Positions 17,651 through 26,033 of a stretch of 64,000 nucleotides of DNA are shown piece after piece (position 1 is the stretch's first letter; each line of letters starts with the position of its first letter). Source of the DNA: Prevotella sp. (GTDB lineage: Bacteria; Bacteroidota; Bacteroidia; Bacteroidales; Bacteroidaceae); the NCBI GenBank assembly GCA_017483805.1, contig JAFUUL010000085.1, positions 1-64,000 on the forward strand. The letters are read 5' to 3'. Position numbers and translations under genes: made by a program. Under the pieces are notes generated by a model. The model saw only the letters and a program-made list of their open reading frames with translations, did no database searches and was not told where the DNA came from.

Positions 17651-17848
17651 TTAGCGGAGACACAACAGGTCGCGAACCTGCTTCAGGTTGCTGTTGTCTA
17701 CGATGGTAGAACCTACCAAGTTACGCTTCTGCTTCTTGGTCTTCTTAGTCAGAATGTGACTGTGGTAAGCGTGATGTCTCTTAACCTTACCTGTACCGGT
17801 GAATGAGAATCTCTTCTTTGCACCGGAGTTTGTCTTTACTTTTGGCAT
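17651..17848 (-). CDS. rpmI: 50S ribosomal protein L35
   Basis: The protein has 65 residues, the standard length. Diagnostic stretches are [20 protein letters not shown] and [20 protein letters not shown]. It is second in the infC-rpmI-rplT operon, 108 nt after infC. That gap holds an AT-rich segment and a short hairpin that may take part in control. Confidence 0.97.
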   Translation of the reverse strand: MPKVKTNSGAKKRFSFTGTGKVKRHHAYHSHILTKKTKKQKRNLVGSTIVDNSNLKQVRDLLCLR

Positions 17849-17933
17849 TGTTTTTTGTTATTTAAAATTGTTATTAATAATCGGCGGCTACGCATATACC
17901 GGGCGCGCCACCCTCTCTTTCTTTATCTTGCAC

Positions 17934-17951
17934 GCTGCGATGTATCGCAGC
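17934..17951 (-). promoter_or_regulatory. hairpin in the infC-rpmI leader region
   Basis: GCTGCGAT and ATCGCAGC are complementary around only 2 nt, just after the infC stop codon. It has no T tract, so it is not a typical terminator. A role in L20-type feedback or RNA processing is possible but unproven. Confidence 0.4.
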
Positions 17952-17956
17952 CTCTT

Positions 17957-18667
17957 TTATTCATCCTCACTCTCTGTCAACTTCTTCAGCGCATCGGCAC
18001 TGATTTTCGCGTTGGCCAGCAAACCGCCATTAGCGGGAGTCTCTGCATCAATGTCCTCTGCGGCAGCCTGAGTCTGACGGGCCGTCTCAATAGCCTCCAG
18101 GGCTTCAGCCTCGCGGTCACGAGCCTGCTGGCTCTTTTTGGCCACGCCAGCCTTCTTCGGAGCCAGATAAAGAAACATCTTCTTGCCTTCCAGCGATGGC
18201 ATCGATTCCACCTTGCCCCATTCCTCCAAGTCGTTGGCAAAGCGCAACAGCAGCACCTCGCCCTGCTCCTTGAACAGAATGCTTCTTCCACGGAAGAACA
18301 CATACGCGCGAACCTTATTACCTTCTTCCAGGAACTCCTTCGCGTGCTTCAGTTTAAACTGATAGTCGTGCTCGTCGGTCTGAGGCCCGAATCTGATTTC
18401 CTTCACCTCCACCTTCACCTGCTTGGCTTTCATCTCCTTGGCACGTTTCTTCTGCTGGTAGAGGAACTTGCTGTAGTCAATGAGACGACAAACGGGAGGA
18501 TTAGCATTTGGGGAAATCTCCACGAGATCCACGCCCTCATCGCGGGCCATATCCAAGGCTTGTCTTGTAGGCATAACCGTGGATCCGTTCTCACCTACAA
18601 TACGGACCTCTCGCACCCGAATCTGCTCGTTTACGCGGTATTGGTTCTGTTTTTTGTCTGTCTTCAT
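17957..18667 (-). CDS. infC: translation initiation factor IF-3
   Basis: The protein has 236 residues. It binds the 30S subunit and checks start-codon pairing. The N-domain motif [19 protein letters not shown] and the C-domain segment [20 protein letters not shown] are diagnostic. Compared with the approximately 180 residues of E. coli IF-3, it carries a C-terminal extension of about 55 residues after the core (from about 180), rich in Ala and acidic residues and probably disordered, as in other Bacteroidetes. Full promoter boxes lie just upstream, facing the aroB promoter. Confidence 0.96.
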   Translation of the reverse strand: MKTDKKQNQYRVNEQIRVREVRIVGENGSTVMPTRQALDMARDEGVDLVEISPNANPPVCRLIDYSKFLYQQKKRAKEMKAKQVKVEVKEIRFGPQTDEHDYQFKLKHAKEFLEEGNKVRAYVFFRGRSILFKEQGEVLLLRFANDLEEWGKVESMPSLEGKKMFLYLAPKKAGVAKKSQQARDREAEALEAIETARQTQAAAEDIDAETPANGGLLANAKISADALKKLTESEDE

Positions 18668-18690
18668 TTACTATTTTTGCAAATCGGCTG

Positions 18691-18721
18691 CAAAGTTACA
18701 ACAATTCAGCGAATTAGCAAA
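18691..18721 (-). promoter_or_regulatory. promoter of the infC operon
   Basis: CAAAGTTA at 18691-18698 (TAACTTTG on the minus strand) and CAAA at 18718-18721 are spaced by 19 nt. The start codon is 24 nt downstream. Confidence 0.75.
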
Positions 18722-18748
18722 ACTTTTCCGAAACATTTTTCAAAAAGA

Positions 18749-18780
18749 TTTGGCAATCTCGCACTTTTCCCGTAACTTTG
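18749..18780 (+). promoter_or_regulatory. promoter of aroB
   Basis: TTTG (18749-18752), 20 nt, TAACTTTG (18773-18780), followed by CAGCCC. The ATG at 18799 lies 18 nt further on. Confidence 0.8.
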
Positions 18781-18798
18781 CAGCCCAATACAAGGATT

Positions 18799-19851
18799 AT
18801 GGATAAACAAAAAGTCATTCTCAGCGACCAACTGGAGCAGGTGCTTAGCCAGGCCATTGGCGAGTGTCCTGCTGACCGCACATTCGTACTCACCGACGAG
18901 ACTACCCTCCAACTGTGCTGGCCCGTAGTCAGCGGTTTCAAGTGTTTGGAGGGTGTGCAAGGCATCACCATTCCTGCCGGCGACACCAATAAGACACTCG
19001 ACTCCATCAGTCACGTATGGAGCAGCCTACAACGATTGGGGGCCACACGCCACTCACTGCTCATCAATCTGGGTGGCGGCATGGTGACCGACCTGGGCGG
19101 CTTCGCTGCTTCCACGTTCAAGCGCGGCATATCCTATATCAACATCCCCACCACACTGCTCTCGATGGTGGACGCTTCTGTGGGTGGCAAAACAGGCATC
19201 AACTTCGGAGGTCTGAAAAATGAGATTGGTGTCTTCAACAATGCCCGCTGCGTCATCCTCGACACCATTTTCCTCAAGACCCTCGACCACGAGAACATTC
19301 TCTCTGGCTATGCCGAGATGCTGAAGCACGGACTCATCTCCACCGAGTCCCATTGGGCCGAACTTCTGAATTTCGATATTGCCAATCCCGACCTCGCCTC
19401 ACTTGGACAGATGCTGTCCAAGAGCGTTGCCGTGAAGGAGCGCATCGTAGAGGAAGACCCAACGGAAAAGGGCATTCGCAAGGCTTTGAACCTGGGACAT
19501 ACTGTCGGCCACGCTTTCGAGTCGCTGGCCTTGCAGCGCAACCCCATCCTCCACGGCTACGCCGTGGCCTATGGTTTGGTGTGCGAACTCTACCTAAGTG
19601 TTGCTAAGACCGGCTTCCCCATCGACAAGATGCGCCAGACTGTTCACTTTATCCACGAAAACTATGGCCGTATGCCCATCACCTGCGACGACTACCCCAC
19701 CCTGCTGGAACTGATGACCCACGACAAGAAGAACGTCGGCCGCGACATCAACTTCACACTGCTGGGTGCCGTAGGCAATATCTGCATCAACCAGACAGCC
19801 ACCCGTCAGGAGATAGAGGAAGCCTTAGACTTCTACCGCGAGGGCTGCTAA
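18799..19851 (+). CDS. aroB: 3-dehydroquinate synthase
   Basis: The enzyme converts DAHP to 3-dehydroquinate, the second shikimate step. It has 350 residues from M at 18799. An in-frame ATG seven codons earlier (18778) overlaps the -7 box and is rejected. NAD- and metal-binding motifs are seen: LLINLGGGMVTDLGGFAAST, then TTLLSMVDASVGGKTGIN, then LKHGLI, and LNLGHTVGHAFE with metal-binding His. Its end overlaps the convergent menE gene by 27 nt. Shikimate feeds chorismate and so menaquinone, which gives a loose link to menC and menE next door. Confidence 0.96.
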   Translation: MDKQKVILSDQLEQVLSQAIGECPADRTFVLTDETTLQLCWPVVSGFKCLEGVQGITIPAGDTNKTLDSISHVWSSLQRLGATRHSLLINLGGGMVTDLGGFAASTFKRGISYINIPTTLLSMVDASVGGKTGINFGGLKNEIGVFNNARCVILDTIFLKTLDHENILSGYAEMLKHGLISTESHWAELLNFDIANPDLASLGQMLSKSVAVKERIVEEDPTEKGIRKALNLGHTVGHAFESLALQRNPILHGYAVAYGLVCELYLSVAKTGFPIDKMRQTVHFIHENYGRMPITCDDYPTLLELMTHDKKNVGRDINFTLLGAVGNICINQTATRQEIEEALDFYREGC

Positions 19852-20790
19852 CCGTTCCGCTTGTTTTCTGGCAACCTTTCCCGTTTCAGTCAGTGGTATC
19901 TGCTCTACAGCAAGGCTTTGGCGGGGCACCCAGTGCTTAGGCAGCACTTGGCGACAGACCTCTTGGGCAACGTCTGGGTCGCCCACGGTCAGCAGGACGA
20001 CAGCCTCGCCAAACCGTTCGTCCTTTCGCCTTGTGATGCAGAAGGGGACATTTATGTGCGGCTTCAGCAGACGTTCCACCTCTTCTATATGAATCTTCAG
20101 ACCACCCGAACAAACGACATTATCCTTTCTGCCAATAATGCGGAAGTGCTGGCCCTGCATCTCCACCATGTCGTTTGTAACAAGCAGGCCGTCGTGCATG
20201 GTCGGGGCATCGATGACCAGACAGCCATCGGCATTTTGCGACAAAGCGACGCCTTCGAAGGGTGTATACCAGTCAGTAGCCTCTGGGCCACTGAGCCGTC
20301 GGAGGGCGATGTGCGAAAGAGTTTCGGTCATGCCATAGGTGCTCCACACTGCATGGGGAAAAGTCTTCAATTCGCTGGACAGTGCCTCGTCGATGGCCCC
20401 ACCACCGATAATCAGATGGCGTATTCTCATCAGCCGCTCCCGACCCGCCGTGTCGTGCAGCAGGTTCCACACCTGCAAGGGCACCATGGCGGCGAAATCG
20501 ACATCGCCTTCCCATACCGGTAGCCCGCATGGCTCAATGCTGATGAGCCGCAGACCACAAGTCTGCGCCCGCACCACCATCATCTTGCCTGCTATATAGT
20601 CCAGAGGCATGCAGAGCAGGGCTGAATCGCCCTCCTTCAAACCAAGGAAACCACAAGTGATGCGTGCCGAGGCCTCCATGCGCCGTTTCTCTACGAGCAT
20701 TGGTTTCGGCTGCCCCGTCGACCCGCTGGTATGCACCAGAACCGTGGGACTGTCGCTGCGCCATTCGGCTATGAATTCCTCGAGACCCAT
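19825..20790 (-). CDS. menE: o-succinylbenzoate-CoA ligase (AMP-binding)
   Basis: The enzyme activates o-succinylbenzoate with ATP and CoA in menaquinone synthesis. The AMP-binding signature VHTSGSTGQPKPMLVEK is at about 19-35, followed by STYGMTETLSHIALR near 165-180 and the C-terminal hinge GRKDNVVCSGGLKIH. At 321 residues it is shorter than E. coli MenE (451) because the N-terminal subdomain is reduced; related Bacteroidetes enzymes are similarly short. Its start overlaps menC by 22 nt, so the two are coupled. The call rests on the motifs plus the menC neighbour. Confidence 0.9.
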   Translation of the reverse strand: MGLEEFIAEWRSDSPTVLVHTSGSTGQPKPMLVEKRRMEASARITCGFLGLKEGDSALLCMPLDYIAGKMMVVRAQTCGLRLISIEPCGLPVWEGDVDFAAMVPLQVWNLLHDTAGRERLMRIRHLIIGGGAIDEALSSELKTFPHAVWSTYGMTETLSHIALRRLSGPEATDWYTPFEGVALSQNADGCLVIDAPTMHDGLLVTNDMVEMQGQHFRIIGRKDNVVCSGGLKIHIEEVERLLKPHINVPFCITRRKDERFGEAVVLLTVGDPDVAQEVCRQVLPKHWVPRQSLAVEQIPLTETGKVARKQAERLAALAVEV

Positions 20791-21794
20791 AATTGGTCGC
20801 CACGTATTTCCAGCGACATCGGGATATTGTCGGTGAATAGTTGCCCTGTGCCCAGCCCTTGCGGCATGGTGATATGGTCTCCGTAGACATCGCTACAGAA
20901 CTGTGCAATGGTGTTCAGGCCAATGTTGCTCTCCAGGGCAGATGTTATCCACGATCCTATGCCCTCCTCACGAGCAATGCTGATCCACTCCCGACAGCCC
21001 ATCATGCCCCCATGCAACGATGGTTTCAGCACGATGTAGGCAGGCTTGATGATACGCAGCATCTGCCGCTTCGTCTCAGGATCATTCACGCCGATGAGTT
21101 CTTCGTCGAGGGCAATGGGCAGCGGAGCGTCACGACAGAGTTCAGCCATCATGGCCCATTGTTTCTGCTTGATAGGCTGTTCGATGCTGTGGATGGCGTA
21201 CTGCGACAGCAGTTCCAAGCGGTAGAGAGCCTCATCAGGCCGGAAGCCGCCATTGGCATCGAGCCGCAGTTCCACCTCGTGGAAACTAAACCGGTCGCGA
21301 ATGCGCTTCACCAGATCCAGTTCCTGGTCGAAGTCGATGGCTCCCACCTTCAGTTTCACGCAGCGGAAGCCTTGGTGCAGTTTTTCCTCCATACGCTGCA
21401 GCATCTCCTGATAGTTGCCCATCCACACCAGCCCGTTGATGGGGATGCCCTGCTCACCACGGCTGAAGGGAGTATCGAACAATCTCGGCCCCCGCAGACT
21501 CAGCAGGGCCGTTTCAAGTCCGAAGAGCATCGACGGATAGTCGCGCATCGCCTCGTAGGGAATCTCGCCCGTCTGCTCTACCTCATCGCAAAAACCACGC
21601 AACACCTTATTATAAATAAGAGGCTGCAAGGCATCGCAACTCAAGTCGGGCAGTGGGGCACACTCTCCCACCCCATGCCGCTGACCGTCGGTGATTTCAA
21701 CAAGCCAACTACTACGCTCCGTATACACCCCACGGGATGTGCCTGCGGGCTGCTTGAAATGGAAGATGCGCTCGGTGATGTCTATCTGGTACAT
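20769..21794 (-). CDS. menC: o-succinylbenzoate synthase (enolase superfamily)
   Basis: The enzyme dehydrates SHCHC to o-succinylbenzoate in menaquinone synthesis. It has 341 residues. Enolase-superfamily markers are seen: CVKLKVGAIDFDQEL with the catalytic Lys (about 160-175), VELRLDANGGFRPDEA with a metal-binding Asp, SIEQPIKQ with Glu, IALDEELIG with Asp, and IVLKPSLHGG with Lys. It overlaps menE and starts 10 nt after the FimB/Mfa2-type lipoprotein gene. menF, menD, menH and menB are not in the window. Confidence 0.92.
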   Translation of the reverse strand: MYQIDITERIFHFKQPAGTSRGVYTERSSWLVEITDGQRHGVGECAPLPDLSCDALQPLIYNKVLRGFCDEVEQTGEIPYEAMRDYPSMLFGLETALLSLRGPRLFDTPFSRGEQGIPINGLVWMGNYQEMLQRMEEKLHQGFRCVKLKVGAIDFDQELDLVKRIRDRFSFHEVELRLDANGGFRPDEALYRLELLSQYAIHSIEQPIKQKQWAMMAELCRDAPLPIALDEELIGVNDPETKRQMLRIIKPAYIVLKPSLHGGMMGCREWISIAREEGIGSWITSALESNIGLNTIAQFCSDVYGDHITMPQGLGTGQLFTDNIPMSLEIRGDQLWVSRNS

Positions 21795-21804
21795 AGAGCG
21801 AAAA

Positions 21805-22773
21805 CTAATAATTATATTCTACCACGCCACCCCACTCAGGATTGACCACAAGCATAAACTGTGTGGCGGTGCTATCGGCGGATTCGCCAGAGCCACCGTT
21901 ACCACCTCCTGTGCTACCACCGCCTCCAGGTCCATCGCCCGAGCCGTCAGTAAAGAAATAGCCGGAACATTCGGTTATCTGGTTTTTCTTGATGGGGATA
22001 TCGCTGAAGGTACGAATGCCCTGGTCTGAGCCAGGATATATCAGCAGGGTGCCTTTATTATCTGTGGCATCAAACATCCTGACTGTCAAAGTTAATGCAG
22101 CCTCATCTGCCCGTGGAAAGGTGTACAATTCAAATTGAAGCGGCTTTCCCGTCAATGAATCCGGTAAATTGACGGTAACGGTCTGTTTTGACTGGTCAAC
22201 GCCATAGCCCGTCTTCACGTTGATGGCGCCGCTGCCACCAGTGTACAGGAAACTCACTTGTTTGGCTTCTGCCGGTTTTACATCTTTCGTCTTGAAGCGA
22301 ACCATCGCCGAGGCACGAGTAACAGAGATCTCGTGCGTTTTGGCCGTTTCCTCTACCACCACATCCTGATAGGCAACAAAGGTGTCCGAAAAGCCGTCGG
22401 CATTGGTGAACTTGATGTTCTCAGGATTCGAAAGCGACGGATTGGAAGCGCTGCTATGGGCAAGCACCATCACCTGATAGGTGCCAGGCGTCAACTTCAT
22501 GCCCACCTCGCCAAAGCCATTCTCACCCTCTTTCTGAGTGATGCCCTTCACCTTTTTGTCAGCCTGATAGACCACGAAATTGAGTGTCGTCCAAGGAGCC
22601 GAATCCCCTCTCGTGCCTGCCGCCACCACCTTCAGAATCAGGTTGGCGCCAGTCTCTATGGCAGGTTGCTGCTGCTGACCTTCCTCCTCGTCCGTCACCA
22701 TCTTCTCGCACGAAGCGAATAGTGAGAAGATGACCAGCAGCGATAGTGCAAAAGTAAAAAGTCCGTTTCTCAT
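21805..22773 (-). CDS. FimB/Mfa2-family fimbrial-type lipoprotein
   Basis: The protein has 322 residues. A lipoprotein signal ends in FASCEK (C near residue 22), so it is lipidated and exported, likely to the surface. The body matches fimbrial anchor proteins: LNFVVYQADKKVKGI, then GEVGMKLTPGTYQVMVLAHS. A Gly/Ser-rich linker (SGDGPGGGGSTGGGNGGSGE) precedes a short C-terminal strand segment. Mfa2/FimB proteins anchor and end fimbriae, but no fimbrillin gene lies nearby. It is placed directly upstream of menC, which is unusual, and no clear promoter was found. Confidence 0.8.
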   Translation of the reverse strand: MRNGLFTFALSLLVIFSLFASCEKMVTDEEEGQQQQPAIETGANLILKVVAAGTRGDSAPWTTLNFVVYQADKKVKGITQKEGENGFGEVGMKLTPGTYQVMVLAHSSASNPSLSNPENIKFTNADGFSDTFVAYQDVVVEETAKTHEISVTRASAMVRFKTKDVKPAEAKQVSFLYTGGSGAINVKTGYGVDQSKQTVTVNLPDSLTGKPLQFELYTFPRADEAALTLTVRMFDATDNKGTLLIYPGSDQGIRTFSDIPIKKNQITECSGYFFTDGSGDGPGGGGSTGGGNGGSGESADSTATQFMLVVNPEWGGVVEYNY

Positions 22774-22797
22774 ACGCTATGTTTTTAGTTACACATT

Positions 22798-22839
22798 CAA
22801 ACAAAAACGCCTCTCCCGACACGGATGTCACGAAGAGGC
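22798..22839 (-). terminator. intrinsic terminator after ssrA
   Basis: On the minus strand GCCTCT pairs with AGAGGC (outer stem, 22809-22839) with an inner GACA/TGTC stem, followed by GTTTTTGTTT. It begins 7 nt after the tmRNA 3' end. Confidence 0.88.
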
Positions 22840-22845
22840 TTTCAG

Positions 22846-23242
22846 TGGAGTTGGAGGGAGTCGAACCCTCGTCCGCACAAGGAAACCATACGCTTTCTAC
22901 ACGCTTATTCCAGACTTCATTTTCGTGCTACGGCAAGACCTGGACCACCAACCGGAGCCTTATCTCCTAAAACTTCATTTCCGCGTCGGAGCCCACGAAA
23001 ACTATTTCCGATTTATCCTGCGCCGCTTGACCCTCAGATTCGGAACCAGATCCTTGGAGCGACGTCTCGTTCTCTCACCTTGTAAGAGAATTAAGCCGGT
23101 AATCTACTGTACTTCGATTAGGCAGCGAGAGCATACTCGTTGTTGCCAATTAATTTTCTGACCGCAGTGATTATGGAGCCTACAGTCTCCGCTCCGCGTG
23201 CTTACGTACCATTTCATCTCGCCGTCAAATCCAGTCAACCCC
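22846..23242 (-). ncRNA. ssrA: transfer-messenger RNA (tmRNA)
   Basis: The RNA rescues stalled ribosomes. The mature 5' end GGGGTTG (complement of 23236-23242) pairs with CAACTCC (complement of 22847-22853) as the acceptor stem. The T arm GAGGG-TTCGACT-CCCTC lies next to it. The reading frame at 23118-23147 (minus strand) encodes GNNEYALAA followed by TAA, a Bacteroidetes-type tag. The 3' CCA is not encoded: A-CTG follows the stem. The length of 397 nt is within the usual range. The promoter lies at 23302-23331 and the terminator at 22798-22839. The 5' end is deduced from pairing and may be off by a base. Confidence 0.95.
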
Positions 23243-23301
23243 ATGCTCTGTTCCTGGTGCTGAAACCTTCATCGCATTGCGAAACTCAGGCATTGCGGGT
23301 G

Positions 23302-23331
23302 CAAAGATAAAAAGTTTTTTTTAAACAGCAA
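23302..23331 (-). promoter_or_regulatory. promoter of ssrA
   Basis: The minus strand reads TTG (complement of 23329-23331), 19 nt, then TATCTTTG (complement of 23302-23309) followed by CACCC. About 50 nt of precursor precede the mature tmRNA 5' end. Confidence 0.7.
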
Positions 23332-23353
23332 TGGTTTTTCTAAAGAAAATGCT

Positions 23354-23361
23354 TACCTTTG
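23354..23361 (+). promoter_or_regulatory. -7 box for the large capsule operon
   Basis: TACCTTTG followed by CA, 44 nt before the ATG at 23406. The -33 region overlaps the divergent ssrA promoter and has no clear TTTG. Confidence 0.55.
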
Positions 23362-23405
23362 CAATAATTTTGCAGAAAAAGAGTTAATAGTAATAGAATA
23401 ACAAT

Positions 23406-26015
23406 ATGATCAAGAATATGAAAAGATACGTTTTGGTGTTGCTGCTGGTCATTCTGGCAGGTGGACAGTCTATGGCCCAAGGTGGAATGAGCGACCAACA
23501 GGTCATCACCTACATACTGGAGGAGAACGAGAAGGGTACCAGCCAGCAGGAAATCATCACCCGACTGATGCAGCGCGGCGTGACGATGCAACAACTGCAG
23601 CGCGTCAAGCGGAAATACGAGCAACAGAAGAAGCAGAGCGGACTGGGCATGGCTGACGAGACCGAAAGCAAAGACAGCCGTCTTCGCACCAATAACGCCA
23701 AAGATCCCAAGGAAACCAAGCGCAAGACCCTGGAAGACAATCGGAAGGCCGACGCCGGCACCAGCCAGCGCATACAGGGTGCCACCGACATACAGCACAC
23801 CTACGACGAGAGCGACCCAGACTTCATCCTGATGCAGGCTGAAATGGGGGGCATCTTGCCGGTGGACTCCATCGCCCTGCTGGAGCAGATACTGGAGAAG
23901 CAGCGCAAAGAGAAGAACCGCATCTTCGGTCACGACATCTTCAACAACGAGAACCTGAGTTTCGAGCCGAACATGAACATCGCCACGCCGCAAGACTATC
24001 GTCTGGGCCCTGGCGATGCCGTCATCCTCGACATCTATGGTGCCTCGCAGGAGAGCCAGACCCTGACCGTCTCGCCTGATGGCGACATCAACATTGAGGG
24101 ATTCGGCCCCGTTCAGGTGAGCGGCCTGACGGTCGCACAGGCCAATGCCCGTCTGCGCTCTCAACTGGGAGCCAGATTCAGCGACAGCCAGATCCGACTG
24201 ACAGTGGGTCAGACCAAGACCATCCTGGTCAATGTGATGGGTGAGGTGAAGACCCCCGGCACCTATACGCTGTCGGCCTTTGCCACCGTGTTCAATGCAC
24301 TCTATATGGCTGGTGGCATCAACGACATCGGCACGCTGCGTAACATCAAGGTCTACCGCAACAACCGCCAAATCTCGACGGTCGATGTCTACGACTATAT
24401 CCTCAACGGCCAGGCTGCCGGCAACGTCAGACTAACCGACAACGACGTCATCATCGTGGGCTCCTACGACTGTCTGGTCAACGTGACTGGCAAGGTGAAG
24501 CGCCCCATGTTCTATGAGATGAAGACCGACGAAAGCCTCAACTCGCTGCTGAAATATGCTGGCGGCTTCACCGGCGATGCCTATAAGAAATCGGTACGCG
24601 TGGTGCGCAAGGCCGGATCGCAATACTCCGTCCACACCATCAACGAGTTCGACATGGGCGCATTCCATCTGGCCGATGGTGACTCGGTGGCAGTAGACTC
24701 CGTGGTAAAGCGCTACTCCAACATGGTGGAAGTGAAGGGTGCCGTGTTCCGCCCGGGTATGTTTGAACTGGGCAGCAACATCACGACCGTTAAGTCGCTC
24801 ATCGAGGCTGCCGAAGGCGTGACCGAAGATGCCTTTACGGCTCACGGCGTGATGCACCGCATGAAAGCCGACCGCTCGCTGGAAGTCGTGGCCGTCGACA
24901 TTGCCGGCATCCTGGAAGGTCGCGTGGCCGACATCGCGTTGAAGAACGAAGACGTACTCTTCGTGCCCAGCCAGGAGGAAGTGAGGAAGAAACAGACGCT
25001 GACCATCCACGGCGAGGTGCAGAACCCCGGCATCTACAAATTCGCCGAGAACGAGACCATCGAAGACTTCATTCTGCAGGCTGGCGGACTCACTGAGACA
25101 GCCTCTGCCGTCAACGTGCTGGTGTCGCGCCGCATCGTCAACCCCCGTGCCACCAGTAAGGATAGCATTACCGCCCAATCGTTTACGTTCGCCCTGAAGG
25201 ACGGCTTCGTGATTGATGGCGAAGAAGGCTTCAAACTACAGCCTTTCGATGAAGTGTACGTTCGCCAGAGCCCCGGCTATGGTATGCAACGCAACGTATC
25301 GGTGGAAGGCGAAGTGCTCTTCGGCGGCAACTACCCGCTGACTAAGGAGAACGAGCGTCTGAGCGACCTCATCAAGAAGTGCGGTGGCTTCACCAACATT
25401 GCCTATGTGGAGGGTGCCCGTCTGGAGCGTCGCATGAACGAGACCGAGCGTCTGCGCTACATCGAGTCGTCGAAGATGCAGAAAAAGCAAGACGAGGCCG
25501 TGCTCACAGAGATGGCCCTGAAGAGTGGCCGCTCCATCAGCGACCTGGGCAGCAGCCAGCAGACGAAGAAGCAGGAATTGGAACAGATTCCCACCACCTA
25601 TTTCGTTGGCATCGAACTGGACAAGGCTATTGCCAATCCTGGCGGCGACGACGACCTGGTGTTGCGCGAGGGTGACCGCTTGATCGTCCCTGTCTACACC
25701 AGCACGGTGAAGATCAATGGTGAGGTCATGTATCCCAACACCGTAGGCTTCGAGGCCGGCAAGAAAGCCAGTTACTATATCGACATGGCCGGTGGCTACA
25801 GCAGCAAGGCCAAGAAGCGCAAGGCATACATCATCTATATGAACGGCGACGTGGCTAAAGTATCCAGCGGTGCCAAGGTGCGCCCCGGCTGTGAAATCGT
25901 GGTGCCCGCCAAGGCCCAGAACAAGATGACCACCGCCGAGACTGTCACCCTCGGCTCCGGCATCGCCTCTATCGCCACGATGATTGCCACGCTGGCTAAT
26001 ATACTGACCAAGTAA
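23406..26015 (+). CDS. Wza-type outer-membrane polysaccharide exporter (SLBB), second copy
   Basis: The protein has 869 residues; M5 (23418) is an alternative start with a cleaner signal peptide (MKRYVLVLLLVILAGGQSMA). The same N-terminal helical module as in the first copy is present (MSDQQVITYILEENEKGTSQ and RLMQRGVTMQQLQRVKRKY). The Poly_export motif YRLGPGDAVILDIYGA begins at residue 198. At least six SLBB-like repeats follow (GEVKTPGTYTLSAF, VKGAVFRPGMFELG, IHGEVQNPGIYKFAENETIE, VEGEVLFGGNYPLTKENERL). It heads a 13-gene operon and should form the outer-membrane export channel for the polymer made by that operon. Confidence 0.92.
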   Translation: MIKNMKRYVLVLLLVILAGGQSMAQGGMSDQQVITYILEENEKGTSQQEIITRLMQRGVTMQQLQRVKRKYEQQKKQSGLGMADETESKDSRLRTNNAKDPKETKRKTLEDNRKADAGTSQRIQGATDIQHTYDESDPDFILMQAEMGGILPVDSIALLEQILEKQRKEKNRIFGHDIFNNENLSFEPNMNIATPQDYRLGPGDAVILDIYGASQESQTLTVSPDGDINIEGFGPVQVSGLTVAQANARLRSQLGARFSDSQIRLTVGQTKTILVNVMGEVKTPGTYTLSAFATVFNALYMAGGINDIGTLRNIKVYRNNRQISTVDVYDYILNGQAAGNVRLTDNDVIIVGSYDCLVNVTGKVKRPMFYEMKTDESLNSLLKYAGGFTGDAYKKSVRVVRKAGSQYSVHTINEFDMGAFHLADGDSVAVDSVVKRYSNMVEVKGAVFRPGMFELGSNITTVKSLIEAAEGVTEDAFTAHGVMHRMKADRSLEVVAVDIAGILEGRVADIALKNEDVLFVPSQEEVRKKQTLTIHGEVQNPGIYKFAENETIEDFILQAGGLTETASAVNVLVSRRIVNPRATSKDSITAQSFTFALKDGFVIDGEEGFKLQPFDEVYVRQSPGYGMQRNVSVEGEVLFGGNYPLTKENERLSDLIKKCGGFTNIAYVEGARLERRMNETERLRYIESSKMQKKQDEAVLTEMALKSGRSISDLGSSQQTKKQELEQIPTTYFVGIELDKAIANPGGDDDLVLREGDRLIVPVYTSTVKINGEVMYPNTVGFEAGKKASYYIDMAGGYSSKAKKRKAYIIYMNGDVAKVSSGAKVRPGCEIVVPAKAQNKMTTAETVTLGSGIASIATMIATLANILTK

Positions 26016-26033
26016 GCAGACACACGTTTAACC

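Noticed and set aside
18778..18798. Upstream ATG for aroB
   Set aside because: It overlaps the -7 box TAACTTTG, so the ATG at 18799 is used.
22846..22900. A tRNA gene suggested by the T-arm GAGGG-TTCGACT-CCCTC
   Set aside because: It is the tRNA-like 3' domain of tmRNA; no anticodon arm is present and the 5' part lies 340 nt away.
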